Assembly (NCBI GenBank): GCA_963700865.1
Contig: CAVOZC010000008.1
Coordinates: forward strand, 1-46,834
Source of the DNA: CAVOGJ01 sp963700865
Lineage (GTDB): Bacteria; Planctomycetota; Planctomycetia; Pirellulales; Pirellulaceae
Direction of reading: 5' to 3'
Length of the DNA: 46,834 bases
This document shows positions 1 to 8,880 of the stretch, piece by piece. Both the position numbers and the translations under genes were made by a program. Position 1 is the first letter of the stretch. Each line of letters opens with the position of its first letter. The notes below the pieces were generated by a model. It saw nothing but the letters and a program-made list of their open reading frames with translations. It was not told where the DNA came from and did not search any database.

Positions 1-276
1 GCCCTCAAGGTCACGATTTACCCGACGACGATCATTATTCACCCCAACGGTCGCATCATGGATTACGTGCGGGGCTATATCAGCCCGGAGGAACTCCGCT
101 CACGCATGGACCTGGCGATGCGAGATCTGGCGGTGGAAGAAGAGAAAACAGCCACGGTTGCCCAGCAATCGATAGCAAGCCCCACGCCCGGCCCGATCCC
201 CGGCCTCCATTCCTTTCGGTGTGAGTTGCGAGCGGTCGCGAACGAGATGTCGCGACCGCTCGTTTTTCGTTGGTAG
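1..276 (+). CDS. Thioredoxin-fold protein, C-terminal part only
   Basis: The frame is open from the first base, so the gene starts upstream of the window. The visible start of the translation, VTIYPTTIIIHPNGRIMDY, is the second half of a thioredoxin fold: the YPTT turn holds the cis-proline and is followed by a beta strand with the D/N-G turn. A helix with SPEELRSRM follows, as in thiol-disulfide or TlpA/DsbD-gamma-like proteins. The CxxC would lie upstream and is not seen. After about residue 60 the sequence turns into a low-complexity Ala/Pro tail. The last ~16 codons are the stem-loop of a probable terminator, so either the gene truly reads into its terminator or the real stop is earlier and hidden by an indel. 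The fold call is fairly safe; the substrate is unknown. Confidence 0.6.
   Translation, partial: ALKVTIYPTTIIIHPNGRIMDYVRGYISPEELRSRMDLAMRDLAVEEEKTATVAQQSIASPTPGPIPGLHSFRCELRAVANEMSRPLVFRW
229..267 (+). terminator. Intrinsic terminator of the thioredoxin-fold gene
   Basis: A perfect 13-bp inverted repeat (229-241 with 250-262, arm CGAGCGGTCGCGA) has an 8-nt loop and is followed directly by five T residues. It lies inside the 3' end of the open frame above. It has no other gene to serve on the plus strand. Confidence 0.75.
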
Positions 277-307
277 CGTCCCCTCCCCATGGCGTCGCCC
301 TCCCGAC

Positions 308-536
308 GGAAAACGCTGGGGGGTTCGGGGGGCCGTGCGACGTGGCGATGCGGAAAACGCTCGGGGGGTTCGGGGGGCCGTGCGACGTGGCGATGCGGAA
401 AACGCTCGGGGGGTTCGGGGGGCCGAGCGACGTGGCGATGCGGAAAACGCTGGGGGGTTGGGGGGCCGAGCGACGTGGCGATGCGGAAAACGCTGGGGGG
501 TTCGGGGGGCCGAGCGACGTGGCGATGCGGAAAACG
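308..536. repeat. Tandem repeat, five units of 43-45 bp
   Basis: The landmark GGAAAACGCT recurs at 308, 352, 397, 442 and 485, with a variant at 529. The spacings are 44, 45, 45, 43 and 44 bp. Each unit is a G-rich stretch (two runs of about six G), then GCGACGTGGCGATGC. Unit lengths that are not multiples of three mean no frame is kept, so the proline- and glycine-rich translations through it are not proteins. No unique spacers are present, so it is not a CRISPR array. Confidence 0.85.
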
Positions 537-698
537 GTTGTCGCCCCCCGCTGCGTAGCGTCAAGCGTTTTTCTTCGGGCGCCCGACCTGCGTCTCCACA
601 TCCTGACTTACCATCACTCCCCGCAGCCGAGGACGGCTACGCTACAATAGCAGTCGCAACCATCGGGCGGCGCGAACCCATCATGAGAAGGAATGGGC

Positions 699-1433
699 AT
701 GTCGAAGCAACCGGGCCTATCGCCTCAGCAACGGCAACGCATCGTGCAGGGCCTCGAGGTCTCTGTCTTCGTGGCCGGTGCCCTCTTATTCCAGACGTAC
801 CATCCCCTCTGGATGTGGCCCCTTGGGATTCGAACGCTGGTTACGGTCGGCGTCTTCCTGGGCGCTTTTTTGCTGTACGTGGCAATCTGCGGGCAGAGTT
901 TCCGCCGCGGCTCTCTTCCAGCGAACGGGCTGCCGGAGCATTTGACTGTGGTCCCAGACAAGCCTTCACCCGGGGCATCCCTTCATGAACAACCCGGCTC
1001 GTACCAGGTGCCTCGCCGCTTCAGCTTGCTAAGCATCTGCGGCATCACGATGGCCTACGCGTTACTCGTCGCCGCCCTGCGGTCCCTCCACGCGCCGCCC
1101 ATGATCTCCGGTTGTGTCCTGGCTTTTTTCGCCTTTGTTGCCCTCTCGCAAATCATACTCCATCGGGTTCCTCGAGCCGCCTCGGCACTGGTCGGTCTGG
1201 TACTGGCTCTCCTGGCCATCTCGTTTTCCAAGACGGCCGTGGCGTTCGTCGAGGCGTTTTCGCCGATTGTACCCCTGTCCGATCCGTGGCGAATTGTCGT
1301 AGCCGCCGGCCTTGGGGCCGTGTTTGGCTATTTCGCCGGTGTCTTCTCGGCCGCCCTCTTTTTGATCGCCGACTCGTTTCGACGCTGGTTTCGGGGAACC
1401 GCCTGGGCCGAATCGACGAACGAAGAGGGCTGA
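699..1433 (+). CDS. Multi-pass membrane protein of unknown function
   Basis: This is a 244-residue protein with about six hydrophobic segments: roughly residues 18-33, 43-62, 108-125, 133-151, 158-181 and 193-220. The ends are polar (SKQPGLSPQQRQR at the N-terminus, a charged ESTNEEG tail). I recognise no catalytic motif and no family. An in-frame ATG at 693 also exists, but GAGAAGGA (685-692) touches it directly and sits 6 nt before the ATG at 699, so 699 is preferred. A TACAAT box at 643-648 is a possible -10 with no clear -35. The gene stands alone, about 160 bp before the next gene. Confidence 0.7.
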   Translation: MSKQPGLSPQQRQRIVQGLEVSVFVAGALLFQTYHPLWMWPLGIRTLVTVGVFLGAFLLYVAICGQSFRRGSLPANGLPEHLTVVPDKPSPGASLHEQPGSYQVPRRFSLLSICGITMAYALLVAALRSLHAPPMISGCVLAFFAFVALSQIILHRVPRAASALVGLVLALLAISFSKTAVAFVEAFSPIVPLSDPWRIVVAAGLGAVFGYFAGVFSAALFLIADSFRRWFRGTAWAESTNEEG

Positions 1434-1511
1434 CCCCCTCGTACTTGGCTCGCCTTCCCCCACTGCGGGCCGCCAACCTCGAGGCTCTGCCGGGCAGAGT
1501 GGCGGCTTACT

Positions 1512-1540
1512 TTCGCCGGCGTCCGCAAGCGCGCTATAAT
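1512..1540 (+). promoter_or_regulatory. Possible promoter before the sugar isomerase gene
   Basis: An exact TATAAT lies at 1535-1540, 49 bp before the ATG at 1590. The -35 region at 17-bp spacing (TTCGCC, 1512-1517) is poor. Support rests on the -10 alone. Confidence 0.35.
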
Positions 1541-1589
1541 CGGGGGTTCGTGGTTGGAACCGAAATCCCCTTCACCAACGGGTGCTGCC

Positions 1590-2510
1590 ATGCGTTTTCC
1601 GCTCAATCGTCGCCAATTCATCCATTCATCTTCCGCGGCCGGCATCGCATTGGCAATGTCCGCCGCCGGAGTGCGAGGAGAAGAGATGCCCAACCCGCCG
1701 TTTCAAATTTCACTGGCCGAATGGTCGCTCCATCGTACCCTGCGGTCGGGGAAATTGGACAATCTTGATTTTGCCAAGACCGCCAAGCATGACTTTGGCA
1801 TCGAAGCCATCGAATATGTCAATCAGTTTTTTGCCGATAAAGCCGAGGACGCGGGCTATGTGAAGGAGCTGAAGACACGCGCCGCCGATCATGGAGTCCG
1901 CTCCTTGCTGATCATGGTGGACGGCGAGGGAGCCCTTGGCGACGCGGACGAGTCACAACGCACCAAGGCTGTCGAGAATCACTACCGTTGGGTGACTGCC
2001 GCCAAGTCGTTAGGCTGCCATTCGATTCGCGTGAATGCCCAGTCGCAGGGCACTTATGATGAGCAGTTGCAGCGAGCCGCCGATGGTCTGCGGCGACTCG
2101 CCGAGTTCGCGGCTCAGCACGAGATGAACGTTCTGGTGGAGAACCACGGCGGACTCTCCTCGAACGGGGGCTGGCTGTCCGCCGTGATGAAGCGGGTCGA
2201 CCTTCCCAATTGCGGAACGCTGCCCGACTTCGGCAACTTCCGCGTCAGTGACAGCGAAATGTATGATCGCTACCAGGGGGTCGAGGAATTGATGCCGTTC
2301 GCCAAAGCCGTGAGTGCCAAGAGCCACGACTTTGACGGCGCCGGCAATGAGATTCACACCGATTACAACAAGATGCTGTCCATCGTCCTGCAGGCTGGCT
2401 ATCACGGTTTTGTCGGCATCGAATACGAGGGGGACAAATTGAGTGAGTCGGACGGCGTGATGGCCACCAAACGCCTGCTCGAACGGGTCCGTGCCGAACA
2501 CACCGCTTGA
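1590..2510 (+). CDS. Exported sugar phosphate isomerase/epimerase (TIM barrel)
   Basis: A 306-residue member of the xylose isomerase-like TIM-barrel superfamily. The N-terminus carries a twin-arginine signal (LNRRQFIHSSSAAG, then a hydrophobic stretch ending near AAGVRG), so export by Tat is likely. Metal-binding positions of the family are visible in order: Glu in VLVENHGG, Asp in CGTLPDFGNF, His in SAKSHDFD and Glu in GFVGIEYEG. Such proteins isomerise or epimerise sugars or inositols with a divalent metal; the substrate cannot be read here. A TTG at 1554 is in frame, but the ATG at 1590 places the Arg-Arg pair properly at the N-terminus. It appears monocistronic. Planctomycetes hold many such Tat-exported epimerases. 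Confidence 0.85.
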   Translation: MRFPLNRRQFIHSSSAAGIALAMSAAGVRGEEMPNPPFQISLAEWSLHRTLRSGKLDNLDFAKTAKHDFGIEAIEYVNQFFADKAEDAGYVKELKTRAADHGVRSLLIMVDGEGALGDADESQRTKAVENHYRWVTAAKSLGCHSIRVNAQSQGTYDEQLQRAADGLRRLAEFAAQHEMNVLVENHGGLSSNGGWLSAVMKRVDLPNCGTLPDFGNFRVSDSEMYDRYQGVEELMPFAKAVSAKSHDFDGAGNEIHTDYNKMLSIVLQAGYHGFVGIEYEGDKLSESDGVMATKRLLERVRAEHTA

Positions 2511-2598
2511 CGGACGGGTCGCCGATCTCACCAGATTGGAGAGTAGCCAATCTCGCCAGGGATGGGAGGGTAGCCGAAGTCGCCCGACTTTGGATGTT

Positions 2599-3924
2599 TT
2601 ATTTCGGACAAATCCAATCACTGGCCCCATTCGGCAACTCGAGAATCAAAGGGTCACCAACCGCTAGATTGCCGGCAACTCCTCGGGTTGTGGATCGTTC
2701 TCCTGCATTCCGCGGTGGCCGAATCCCCACGAGCAGCGGCAGCGCCAACAGCGACACGCCGCACATGGCGAGCAAGCCGGTGGGATACCCGTGTGCCGCG
2801 ACGATCTGGCCAATCGCAAGACTCGACCAGGCCTCGCAGCCGTTGGTCGCCCCCATCGAAGCGTTAAACTGCGTCGCGGCGATCGCGGGCTGCGTGATAT
2901 CCATGAACATGGCGTACGAAGCCGAGGTAAACAGGCCGATCCCCAGTGCCGTGGCGGCCAGCAGCACGGGCAACCAGCGGCCGGGCGAGCCTTCGGTCGC
3001 TGCATCGATGGCCGCCGCCGTGCCGATCGTGGCGACGATGTAGAGAAGCGACAGCACGACAAATCGCCGTCGCCCCACCCGATCCGCCAGCCAGCCGCCA
3101 ACGAGCGCTCCCGCGACCATCGGCACGATCATGGGGCCAGAAGCGAAGAGCCCCACATCCGACTTGGCGAATCCTCGATCGATGAGCAGTGGTCCGATGA
3201 TGACCTCCAGCGATTTGAACGAGGCCCCGCCGAGCAGAGCGAAGAGCAACCCCAACCAGAAATTCGTCTGCCGTAAGGCATGCTGGAAGGCCAAAAGTAT
3301 GTGGGGAACGTGAACCTCCAGCGTGGCGTCCTCGTCATTCGCCAGCGGCAGGTGGGCCATCCCCACCAGGATCAGCGACAACGAGGTAACCAGTACCAAC
3401 AAGCCGACCACGAGCGCGTCACCCAACCAATAAGCCAGGACGAGGGCGCCACCTCCCAGTGAGGCTCGCCCCAGCAGCATGCCCGTCTGCATCCAGCCGT
3501 TGTATTGCCCCCGCTCGTCGGGTCGTGTCACGGAGATGCACAGGGCATCGATAGCCACATCCTGGGTGGCAGCCGCCACGGCATGCAATAAGAGCAAGCC
3601 GACGACCGCCTCGAAATCCGCACGCAAGTCAAGCCAGGCCAGCGGCAACAGGGTACACCCCATCACCAGTTGCGCGGACATGATCCAGTGCCGCAATGTC
3701 CAACGAGATGTCCGCAGGATATCAACCAGGGGAGCCCAAACGAACTTGAAGGTCCATGGAATCACGACCAGCGCCGTGAGCCACGTGATCTGATCGATGG
3801 CGATGCCGGCGGCCCGCATCCGCGTGGGGAGTGCCAACCAGATGAAGCCAATGGGGGCCCCTTCGCTAAAGTAGAGGCAGGCGAAGAGAAACTTGCGGCG
3901 AAGGGGAGTCGCCATCAAGTCCAT
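2599..3924 (-). CDS. MFS transporter, AmpG-like
   Basis: About 441 residues with roughly twelve hydrophobic segments. The opening FLFACLYFSEGAPIGFIW and the signature QDVAIDALCISV in the fourth to fifth helix region match the AmpG/PAT branch of the major facilitator superfamily. That branch imports muropeptides in Proteobacteria and carries acetyl-CoA in eukaryotes. The A-motif-like loop GGWLADRVGRRRF is also present. The start at 3924 (MDLMATPLRRK) or the nearby ATG at 3915 removes a non-membrane N-terminal extension present in the longest open frame; neither has a strong ribosome site. It is divergent from the acyltransferase-nitrilase gene across about 130 bp. The substrate is inferred from the family only, and the genes around it give no help. 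Confidence 0.8.
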   Translation of the reverse strand: MDLMATPLRRKFLFACLYFSEGAPIGFIWLALPTRMRAAGIAIDQITWLTALVVIPWTFKFVWAPLVDILRTSRWTLRHWIMSAQLVMGCTLLPLAWLDLRADFEAVVGLLLLHAVAAATQDVAIDALCISVTRPDERGQYNGWMQTGMLLGRASLGGGALVLAYWLGDALVVGLLVLVTSLSLILVGMAHLPLANDEDATLEVHVPHILLAFQHALRQTNFWLGLLFALLGGASFKSLEVIIGPLLIDRGFAKSDVGLFASGPMIVPMVAGALVGGWLADRVGRRRFVVLSLLYIVATIGTAAAIDAATEGSPGRWLPVLLAATALGIGLFTSASYAMFMDITQPAIAATQFNASMGATNGCEAWSSLAIGQIVAAHGYPTGLLAMCGVSLLALPLLVGIRPPRNAGERSTTRGVAGNLAVGDPLILELPNGASDWICPK

Positions 3925-4055
3925 GATCGCGGCCAGTGGTATCGCGAGTGGACGGACATGCCCATTGCCCTCTGCCTTGGCGGCTTGATAATGCGGACGG
4001 CCGAGCGATCCATTGTTCGGAAAACCGCCCATGCGACAACCGGGGGAGAATCAGC

Positions 4056-5615
4056 GTGGAACCGCTCGATCTGAAGGAGTTTGCGTGGGACATTTGTGTC
4101 CGACGCATGACCATGGAAGACTTCGATGCCCTGGTCGCGATGCAGACCAGATGCTTTCCCGGCATGAAGCCGTGGACGCGATCACAGATTGAGAGTCAGC
4201 TTGAGCACTTTCCAGAAGGCCAGCTGTGCGTCGAAATCGACGGCCAACTGGCCGCTTCCTCCAGCAGCTTGATCCTCGACTACGACCCCGCGTTGGAATG
4301 GCACAACTGGGCAGCCATCTCCGATCATGGCTTCATCCGCAATCATCAATCCCAAGGGCGATACGCTCTACGGGATCGAGATCATGGTTGATCCGGAGTA
4401 TCGGGGGATGAAATTATCTCGCCGCCTGTATGACGCCCGCAAGGAATTGTGTCGCGAGCGGAATTTGATGCGGATCATTATCGCGGGGCGGATTCCAGGT
4501 TACGGGAAACACGCGGATACGATGACGGCTCGCGAGTATGTGGAGAGCGTATCGGAAAAGGCGTTCTCCGATCCGGTGTTGACCGCACAGCTTTCCAATG
4601 GTTTTGCCTTGCAGGGACTGATTCCCGATTACCTGCCGTCGGATCACGATTCGCGCGGCTACGCGACATTCCTGGAATGGCGCAATCTGGATTACCAGCG
4701 GGGCGCCCGCCGTCGTTACCACCATTATGTCGAGCCGATTCGATTGTGCGTCGTGCAGTACCAGATGCGATCCATTCGGGGCTTTGACGAGTTCGCCCAG
4801 CAGTGTAACTTTTTCCTGGATGTGGCCTCGGATTACAAATGTGATTTTGTGCTCTTCCCGGAACTGTTTACGACGCAGTTGTTGTCATGTGTCGAGGCCA
4901 CGCGACCCGGCCTGGCGGCACGCCAACTGGCGGAATTCACGCCGGAGTATCTCGAGTTCTTCACGGAGGCGGCGATCAAGTTTGACGTCAATGTGATTGG
5001 CGGTTCACATTTTGTGCTGGAGAACGAAACACTCTACAACATTGCGTACTTGTTCGGACGGAACGGCACCATTGGCAAGCAGTACAAGATTCACATCACG
5101 CCCAGTGAACGGAAGTGGTGGGGGGTCATCCTGGCTCGCGGGTCGAGGTATTCGAGACCGATTGCGGACCGGTGGCCATACAGATTTGCTATGACATCGA
5201 GTTCCCCGAATTGACGCGGATTGCGACCGAGAAGGGGGCGAACCTGATCTTTGTGCCGTTTAATACGGATACGCGTCACGGCTATACGCGGGTGCGAAAT
5301 TGTGCCATGGCGCGCTGCGTCGAAAATCACGTGTACGTGGCGATTTCCGGCTGTACGGGCAACCTGCCGTTCGTGGAGAACGCCGACATTCACTACGCCC
5401 AATCCGGCGTCTACACCCCGGCGGACGCCGAGTTCGCGCGCGATTCGGTCGCTGCGGAGTGCAATCCGAATGTGGAAACGGTGATTATCCATGATGTGGA
5501 CCTGGAGTTGCTGCGGCGACATCGCGAGGCGGGCAGCGTGCAGAACTGGAATGATCGGCGACGGGACCTGTATCGGGTGGTCTATCAGGAGGAAGGCAAG
5601 ACGTGGGAGGTGTGA
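4056..5615 (+). CDS. GNAT acetyltransferase-nitrilase fusion (two frameshifts)
   Basis: A fusion of about 519 residues. Residues 1-210 are an N-acetyltransferase domain (ICVRRMTMEDFDALV; the acetyl-CoA region is GIEIMVDPEYRGMKLSRRL). The rest is a carbon-nitrogen hydrolase with the nitrilase triad visible: Glu in FVLFPELFT, Lys in KQYKIHITPSE and Cys in IQICYDIEFPEL. The start is the GTG at 4056, 6 nt after GGGGGAGA. The frame breaks twice. One extra base at about 4347 (between IRNH and NPKGDT) shifts to the next frame, and one base missing from the G run 5120-5125 (WWG|HPGSR) shifts back. The two breaks compensate and the encoded sequence stays conserved throughout, so I suspect assembly error. 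If the breaks are real, the product stops after about 112 residues. Confidence 0.8.
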
Positions 5616-6107
5616 ACCCCCACGCATGCCGCAAGAAGTCTCCGGCAGATGGGCGGCCCGTGTCTGGCCCGTTCACGCCGGCATCCAAAACGGGAACCGC
5701 TTGCCGGCACCGCGTGTTTTGTTTCACGTACGACGGGCAGATACGGCGAAACACTTTCCTTTACTAATTGTTCTGTCGCTAGGCAACGCAAACACTTAGT
5801 TCAAGAAACGACTTTGACCGCTCACTGTTTTCATTGCCGTTTGCTCGCGGGGTCCGGAACATGGATACGGATTCTTCGCAAACGTGCAAGTTGGATACCT
5901 GAGGCCACGCGTGCGATGCACTAGTTCACCGTTTGTCCTTAATGCTGGCTGAGTTGTCCCCTGCTACCTATCCCATGATTGACAAGTAATTGCATACGGC
6001 GCGACAGAACACTCGCATGAAGTGGAGCGGTAAGCGGCGAGCTGATTTGCTTGCAAGTTGACTCGCCGCCCGCTGACGACGAACTGACCCTCCTGTGACT
6101 ACCTGAC
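5616..6107. other. Non-coding stretch, start of the accessory region
   Basis: No frame here has a ribosome site plus a protein-like composition. Base composition turns less GC-rich from about 5700. I saw no tRNA, direct repeat or integrase remnant. Confidence 0.5.
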
Positions 6108-6632
6108 ATGACCAAAACGGATCGTTCTATCACTCGGAGAGATGCCCTAGCAAGGGCGGCGATCTGCATGACCGCCTTGCCAACTCTGGGATGCACACGC
6201 GACGAAAACAGTGCGACAGCCAAGGGGGAGCATGCACCTGACGCTACTACGACCAAGATCAGAAGCGACACAAGACAGGGAGTAACCATGCAAGTTCATT
6301 ACCTCGAAGTTGTAACGAAGGATGTAGATGCCGCATGCGAGCTCTACTCAGCAATACACGGTGTGACGTTCGGTGATGCCGACCAGGGTTTGGGTGGCGC
6401 TCGAACCGCCCAGATGACAGAAGGTGGAATGATGGGAATTCGTGCCCCCATGCATGATGGCGAAAAATCGGTCACGAGAGCGTATATGCTCGTCAAAGAT
6501 ATCGAGGCGGCAGTCGGTGCTGCAGCGAAGTCGGGGGCCGAGATTGCCGTTCCGCCCATGAAGATTCCCGGCCATGGTACATGTGCCATCTATATTCAGG
6601 GCGGAATTGAAGCAGGGCTTTGGCAACTCTGA
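6108..6632 (+). CDS. VOC-family (glyoxalase fold) protein with Tat-lipoprotein-like leader
   Basis: 174 residues. Residues 61-174 form a vicinal-oxygen-chelate domain (VHYLEVVTKDVDAACELYS, MLVKDIEAAVGAAAKSGAEI, GIEAGLWQL), found in glyoxalases and small-molecule resistance proteins. The metal ligand pattern is partial: a first-strand His and a C-terminal Glu are present. Residues 1-30 look like an export signal: SITRRDALARAA with Arg-Arg, a hydrophobic stretch, then TLGC as a possible lipobox. A second start at 6288 (MQVHYLEV) has a better ribosome site (AGGGAG about 5 nt before the ATG) and yields the bare domain. Both an exported and a cytosolic form are possible. The start is uncertain; the domain is not. 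Confidence 0.7.
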   Translation: MTKTDRSITRRDALARAAICMTALPTLGCTRDENSATAKGEHAPDATTTKIRSDTRQGVTMQVHYLEVVTKDVDAACELYSAIHGVTFGDADQGLGGARTAQMTEGGMMGIRAPMHDGEKSVTRAYMLVKDIEAAVGAAAKSGAEIAVPPMKIPGHGTCAIYIQGGIEAGLWQL

Positions 6633-6954
6633 ACCCTCAACGCAAGATCACAGTATGGTCTGGGATCGCTGGTATTGGGCGCTGCCGTTCTCGCCTGTGG
6701 GTCGCGGTGCGCTGATTGACATATGGTGGTACAGGTTGCATAGACAGTGCCAATGCCCGTCTGGAGCTTGTACGTGTCTCTGCAGGCATCACAATCATGG
6801 TCAGTCGAAATCAACCGTTTCGAGAACTGCCCCAGTCGGCGGGTAACGATGAAGTGCGGCGGAGCCGGAAATGCCGGGCTGGCTCGCTGGCGCTCGGCAC
6901 GTTTTCTCCCGGCCCGGTGATTTCGCACGTTACGCGTCGAGAAGGGAAAGCGAG

Positions 6955-7638
6955 ATGCAAAAAAACTACTGGCGTTAGCCGCAGTTGTTGCTCTGATTGG
7001 CTTCGGTCCAGCCCATTCGTGCTTATACGGTCAGGTTGAGCGTAAGGAGTTGACCAACGGGCTTTCGGAACAGCAGCTTCGCAGTCAAGTCATCGGTTGG
7101 TATGACGCAGGACGAAAGGCACTTTACCGTCTTGCCGAAGAAGGAAACACTTGTTGCTGTGTTCGATTGGGGCAACGGTGTGCCAACGAGCGTAGGCGAG
7201 ATATCTGTCAACGACGAAGGCGGACTGGTATTTTCGCAACCCGTTGGAACTGAGGCACTCGCAATTGAGAGCAAAAACGGGGAGATTGTCGCAATGTCCA
7301 TTGTGGATATCAGGTTCGAAAAATACGGCGGTCTGACCACGGTGACAGGACGATATGCCAGCAAGAAAAAACAAGTCATGGACGTTACCTGCCGGGATGA
7401 TGAGCTCTACTGTTCCATTGACTGGGGCAACAACGCGCCATTAACAAACGGGTGGCTTCGCGCAGCCCCGAGTGGCCAAACAACTTTGCGGGGCTTCCAA
7501 TGGGAGGAGCCCGTGACGCTGACGTTCAAGGACGGATCCCTAAGTGAAATCACCATCGTTGGCGCAGTTTTTCACCGTACGAAAGAGCATCCTACGGCGC
7601 GTGACGCAGGACAAAAGAATGAACCGGACCCGAAATAG
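6955..7638 (+). pseudogene. Exported protein of unknown function, broken by two frameshifts
   Basis: The ATG at 6955 follows AAGGGAAAG, but its frame stops after seven codons. One base more in the A run 6959-6965 restores a clean signal peptide (KKLLALAAVVALIGFGPAHS) that runs on as LTNGLSEQQLRSQVIGW. Near 7100-7115 the frame must shift again to enter the 178-residue frame that ends at 7638 (ETLVAVFDWGNGVP, VDIRFEKYGGLTTVTGRY, CSIDWGNNAPL, EPVTLTFKDGSLSEI). The DWGN motif occurs twice about 85 residues apart, which suggests two copies of a small beta-rich domain. The shifts compensate each other. I do not recognise the family. It may be an intact gene with assembly errors or a decaying one. 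Confidence 0.5.
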
Positions 7639-7735
7639 GGCGGCTGACTTGCCTCGTTCGACTAGGTGTTTTCTCGGCCCGGTTATCCATGGACGTTCTG
7701 CAGTTCATTCATGATGCCAGGTTGTCGCGTAGCAC

Positions 7736-8031
7736 ATGAAACGAATTCAGTTCAGCATTCGAGCCCTTGCGCTTTTTACAGCCGTCATCGCAATTGCGGG
7801 CGTAGTTTCGCCACACCTTGGGGCTTTGTCCCTCATTGCTCCAGAAGCGTACGTTTGGCTACGTTTCTGGCAGGATTCGTCCTAATGACACTGGGTTCAT
7901 TTGACAGGACTTTCAGTGGCCGTCGCAGGACCGATGCACTCGTTTGGTTTGGGGGCCATATGATGGCAGCGTCGCCGCTTGTAGCGGGTTGGCTATACTT
8001 CTTGCGATCTTTCCTGTCATACATTTATTGA
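7736..8031 (+). pseudogene. Small membrane protein of the planctomycete QFSIRAL type, frameshifted
   Basis: The ATG at 7736 opens with KRIQFSIRALALFTAVIAI. This N-terminus (basic, then Q-F-S-[IL]-R, then a hydrophobic helix) recurs in many small planctomycete membrane proteins. The frame stops at 7885 after a change at about 7857. One added base in TTTGGCT joins it to another frame: AYVW, then ATFLAGFVLMTLGSFDRTF, then GGHMMAASPLVAGWLYFL, ending at 8031. The joined product would be about 98 residues with three hydrophobic helices. Function is unknown. No ribosome site is clear. Confidence 0.4.
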
Positions 8032-8337
8032 ATTCGTTCCGCAACGACCATGGCGAAGAAGCTTGAATAGCAGCCCAGCATCGGTTCTTGGGGCCGCTGC
8101 CGTCATCCAGTGTCAGTGAACAATCCACCGCACGCACATGATGTTTGAAAGCCTCCACGGCACACCCCCGGGACGATCCCGATCTGTTGCGGTTGTGGCA
8201 ATTTCAGCAGTCGGAAAGGGTCCGGGCTTGAACGATTCCCATCGGAGTACTGCTTTGAGAGCGAAATAGTTTCAGTTCGATTCAGGTTGGCGCGACGCCA
8301 CAGGAATTCCTGCTATACGAATGGGGCATCTCGGACG

Positions 8338-8514
8338 ATGACGTCCCGGAATAAAGCGGTGAACGGCGCCGCCGTCCTGGCGGTTTTTGGAGTTATGACC
8401 TTCGCGGCGTCCCGCTTATCGCCGCCGCGTCGCGATGACTACTCAGCGACTCGGTACTGCTGCAAGAAATCCCATATTTCATCCACCGTTCTGCAGCGTC
8501 CCATTTCAAACTGA
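8338..8514 (+). CDS. Possible small membrane peptide
   Basis: 58 codons with one hydrophobic segment (AAVLAVFGVMTFAASRL) after a basic start. There is no ribosome site and no recognisable family. It faces the next gene tail to tail with no gap. It may be another fragment of the broken genes in this stretch, or chance. Confidence 0.2.
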   Translation: MTSRNKAVNGAAVLAVFGVMTFAASRLSPPRRDDYSATRYCCKKSHISSTVLQRPISN

Positions 8515-8880
8515 TCACTGTGCGTATTCATGTCGACAGTCATTGTCCGCCAGCCGTGATTTCCTGAAAACGTACACGCTTCCGCCGCCCTTCACCGATT
8601 GCCAACCAACGGAGGGTATTAGCACCTCACGCCCACCGAAAGCCGTCCGCCTTACATGAGGCTCGTTCGCCCGCTGCTCGACACTCCAACTGCTCGGCCA
8701 TTCGCGAACGATCAAGAATCGCACTCGATCATGAAACCAACTGTAACCTTCGGACACTTGTATCGTACCCGCATCGCTGGGTAACCCCTCTGAACTGACC
8801 CCCGTACTCAAGAACATGACCGACCACATAGTGGCACCGATCGCCCCGAGCACGCTGAGTGATTTCCAATGCTTTTTCAC
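8515..8880 (-). CDS. Small membrane-anchored protein of unknown function
   Basis: 121 residues. The GTG start at 8880 is 7 nt after GAGGA and opens with KKHWKSLSVLGAIGATMWSV, a basic end followed by one membrane helix or signal anchor. The rest is soluble (FHDRVRFLIVREWP, RTAFGGREVLIPSVGW, GGGSVYVF). A longer frame runs upstream to 9174, but its extra 98 residues are Arg/Trp-rich and look like read-through. No family recognised. Confidence 0.45.
   Translation of the reverse strand: MKKHWKSLSVLGAIGATMWSVMFLSTGVSSEGLPSDAGTIQVSEGYSWFHDRVRFLIVREWPSSWSVEQRANEPHVRRTAFGGREVLIPSVGWQSVKGGGSVYVFRKSRLADNDCRHEYAQ

Noticed and set aside
308..536. CRISPR-like array
   Set aside because: Units are contiguous with no unique spacers, and no cas gene is present.
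80..601. Minus-strand frames of 173 and 154 codons through the 44-bp repeat, rich in Pro and Arg
   Set aside because: Unit lengths of 43-45 bp do not keep a frame, composition is repeat-driven, and no ribosome site is present.
221..988. Plus-strand 255-codon frame overlapping the membrane protein gene
   Set aside because: It runs through the repeat and then out of frame across a clear membrane protein with a good ribosome site.
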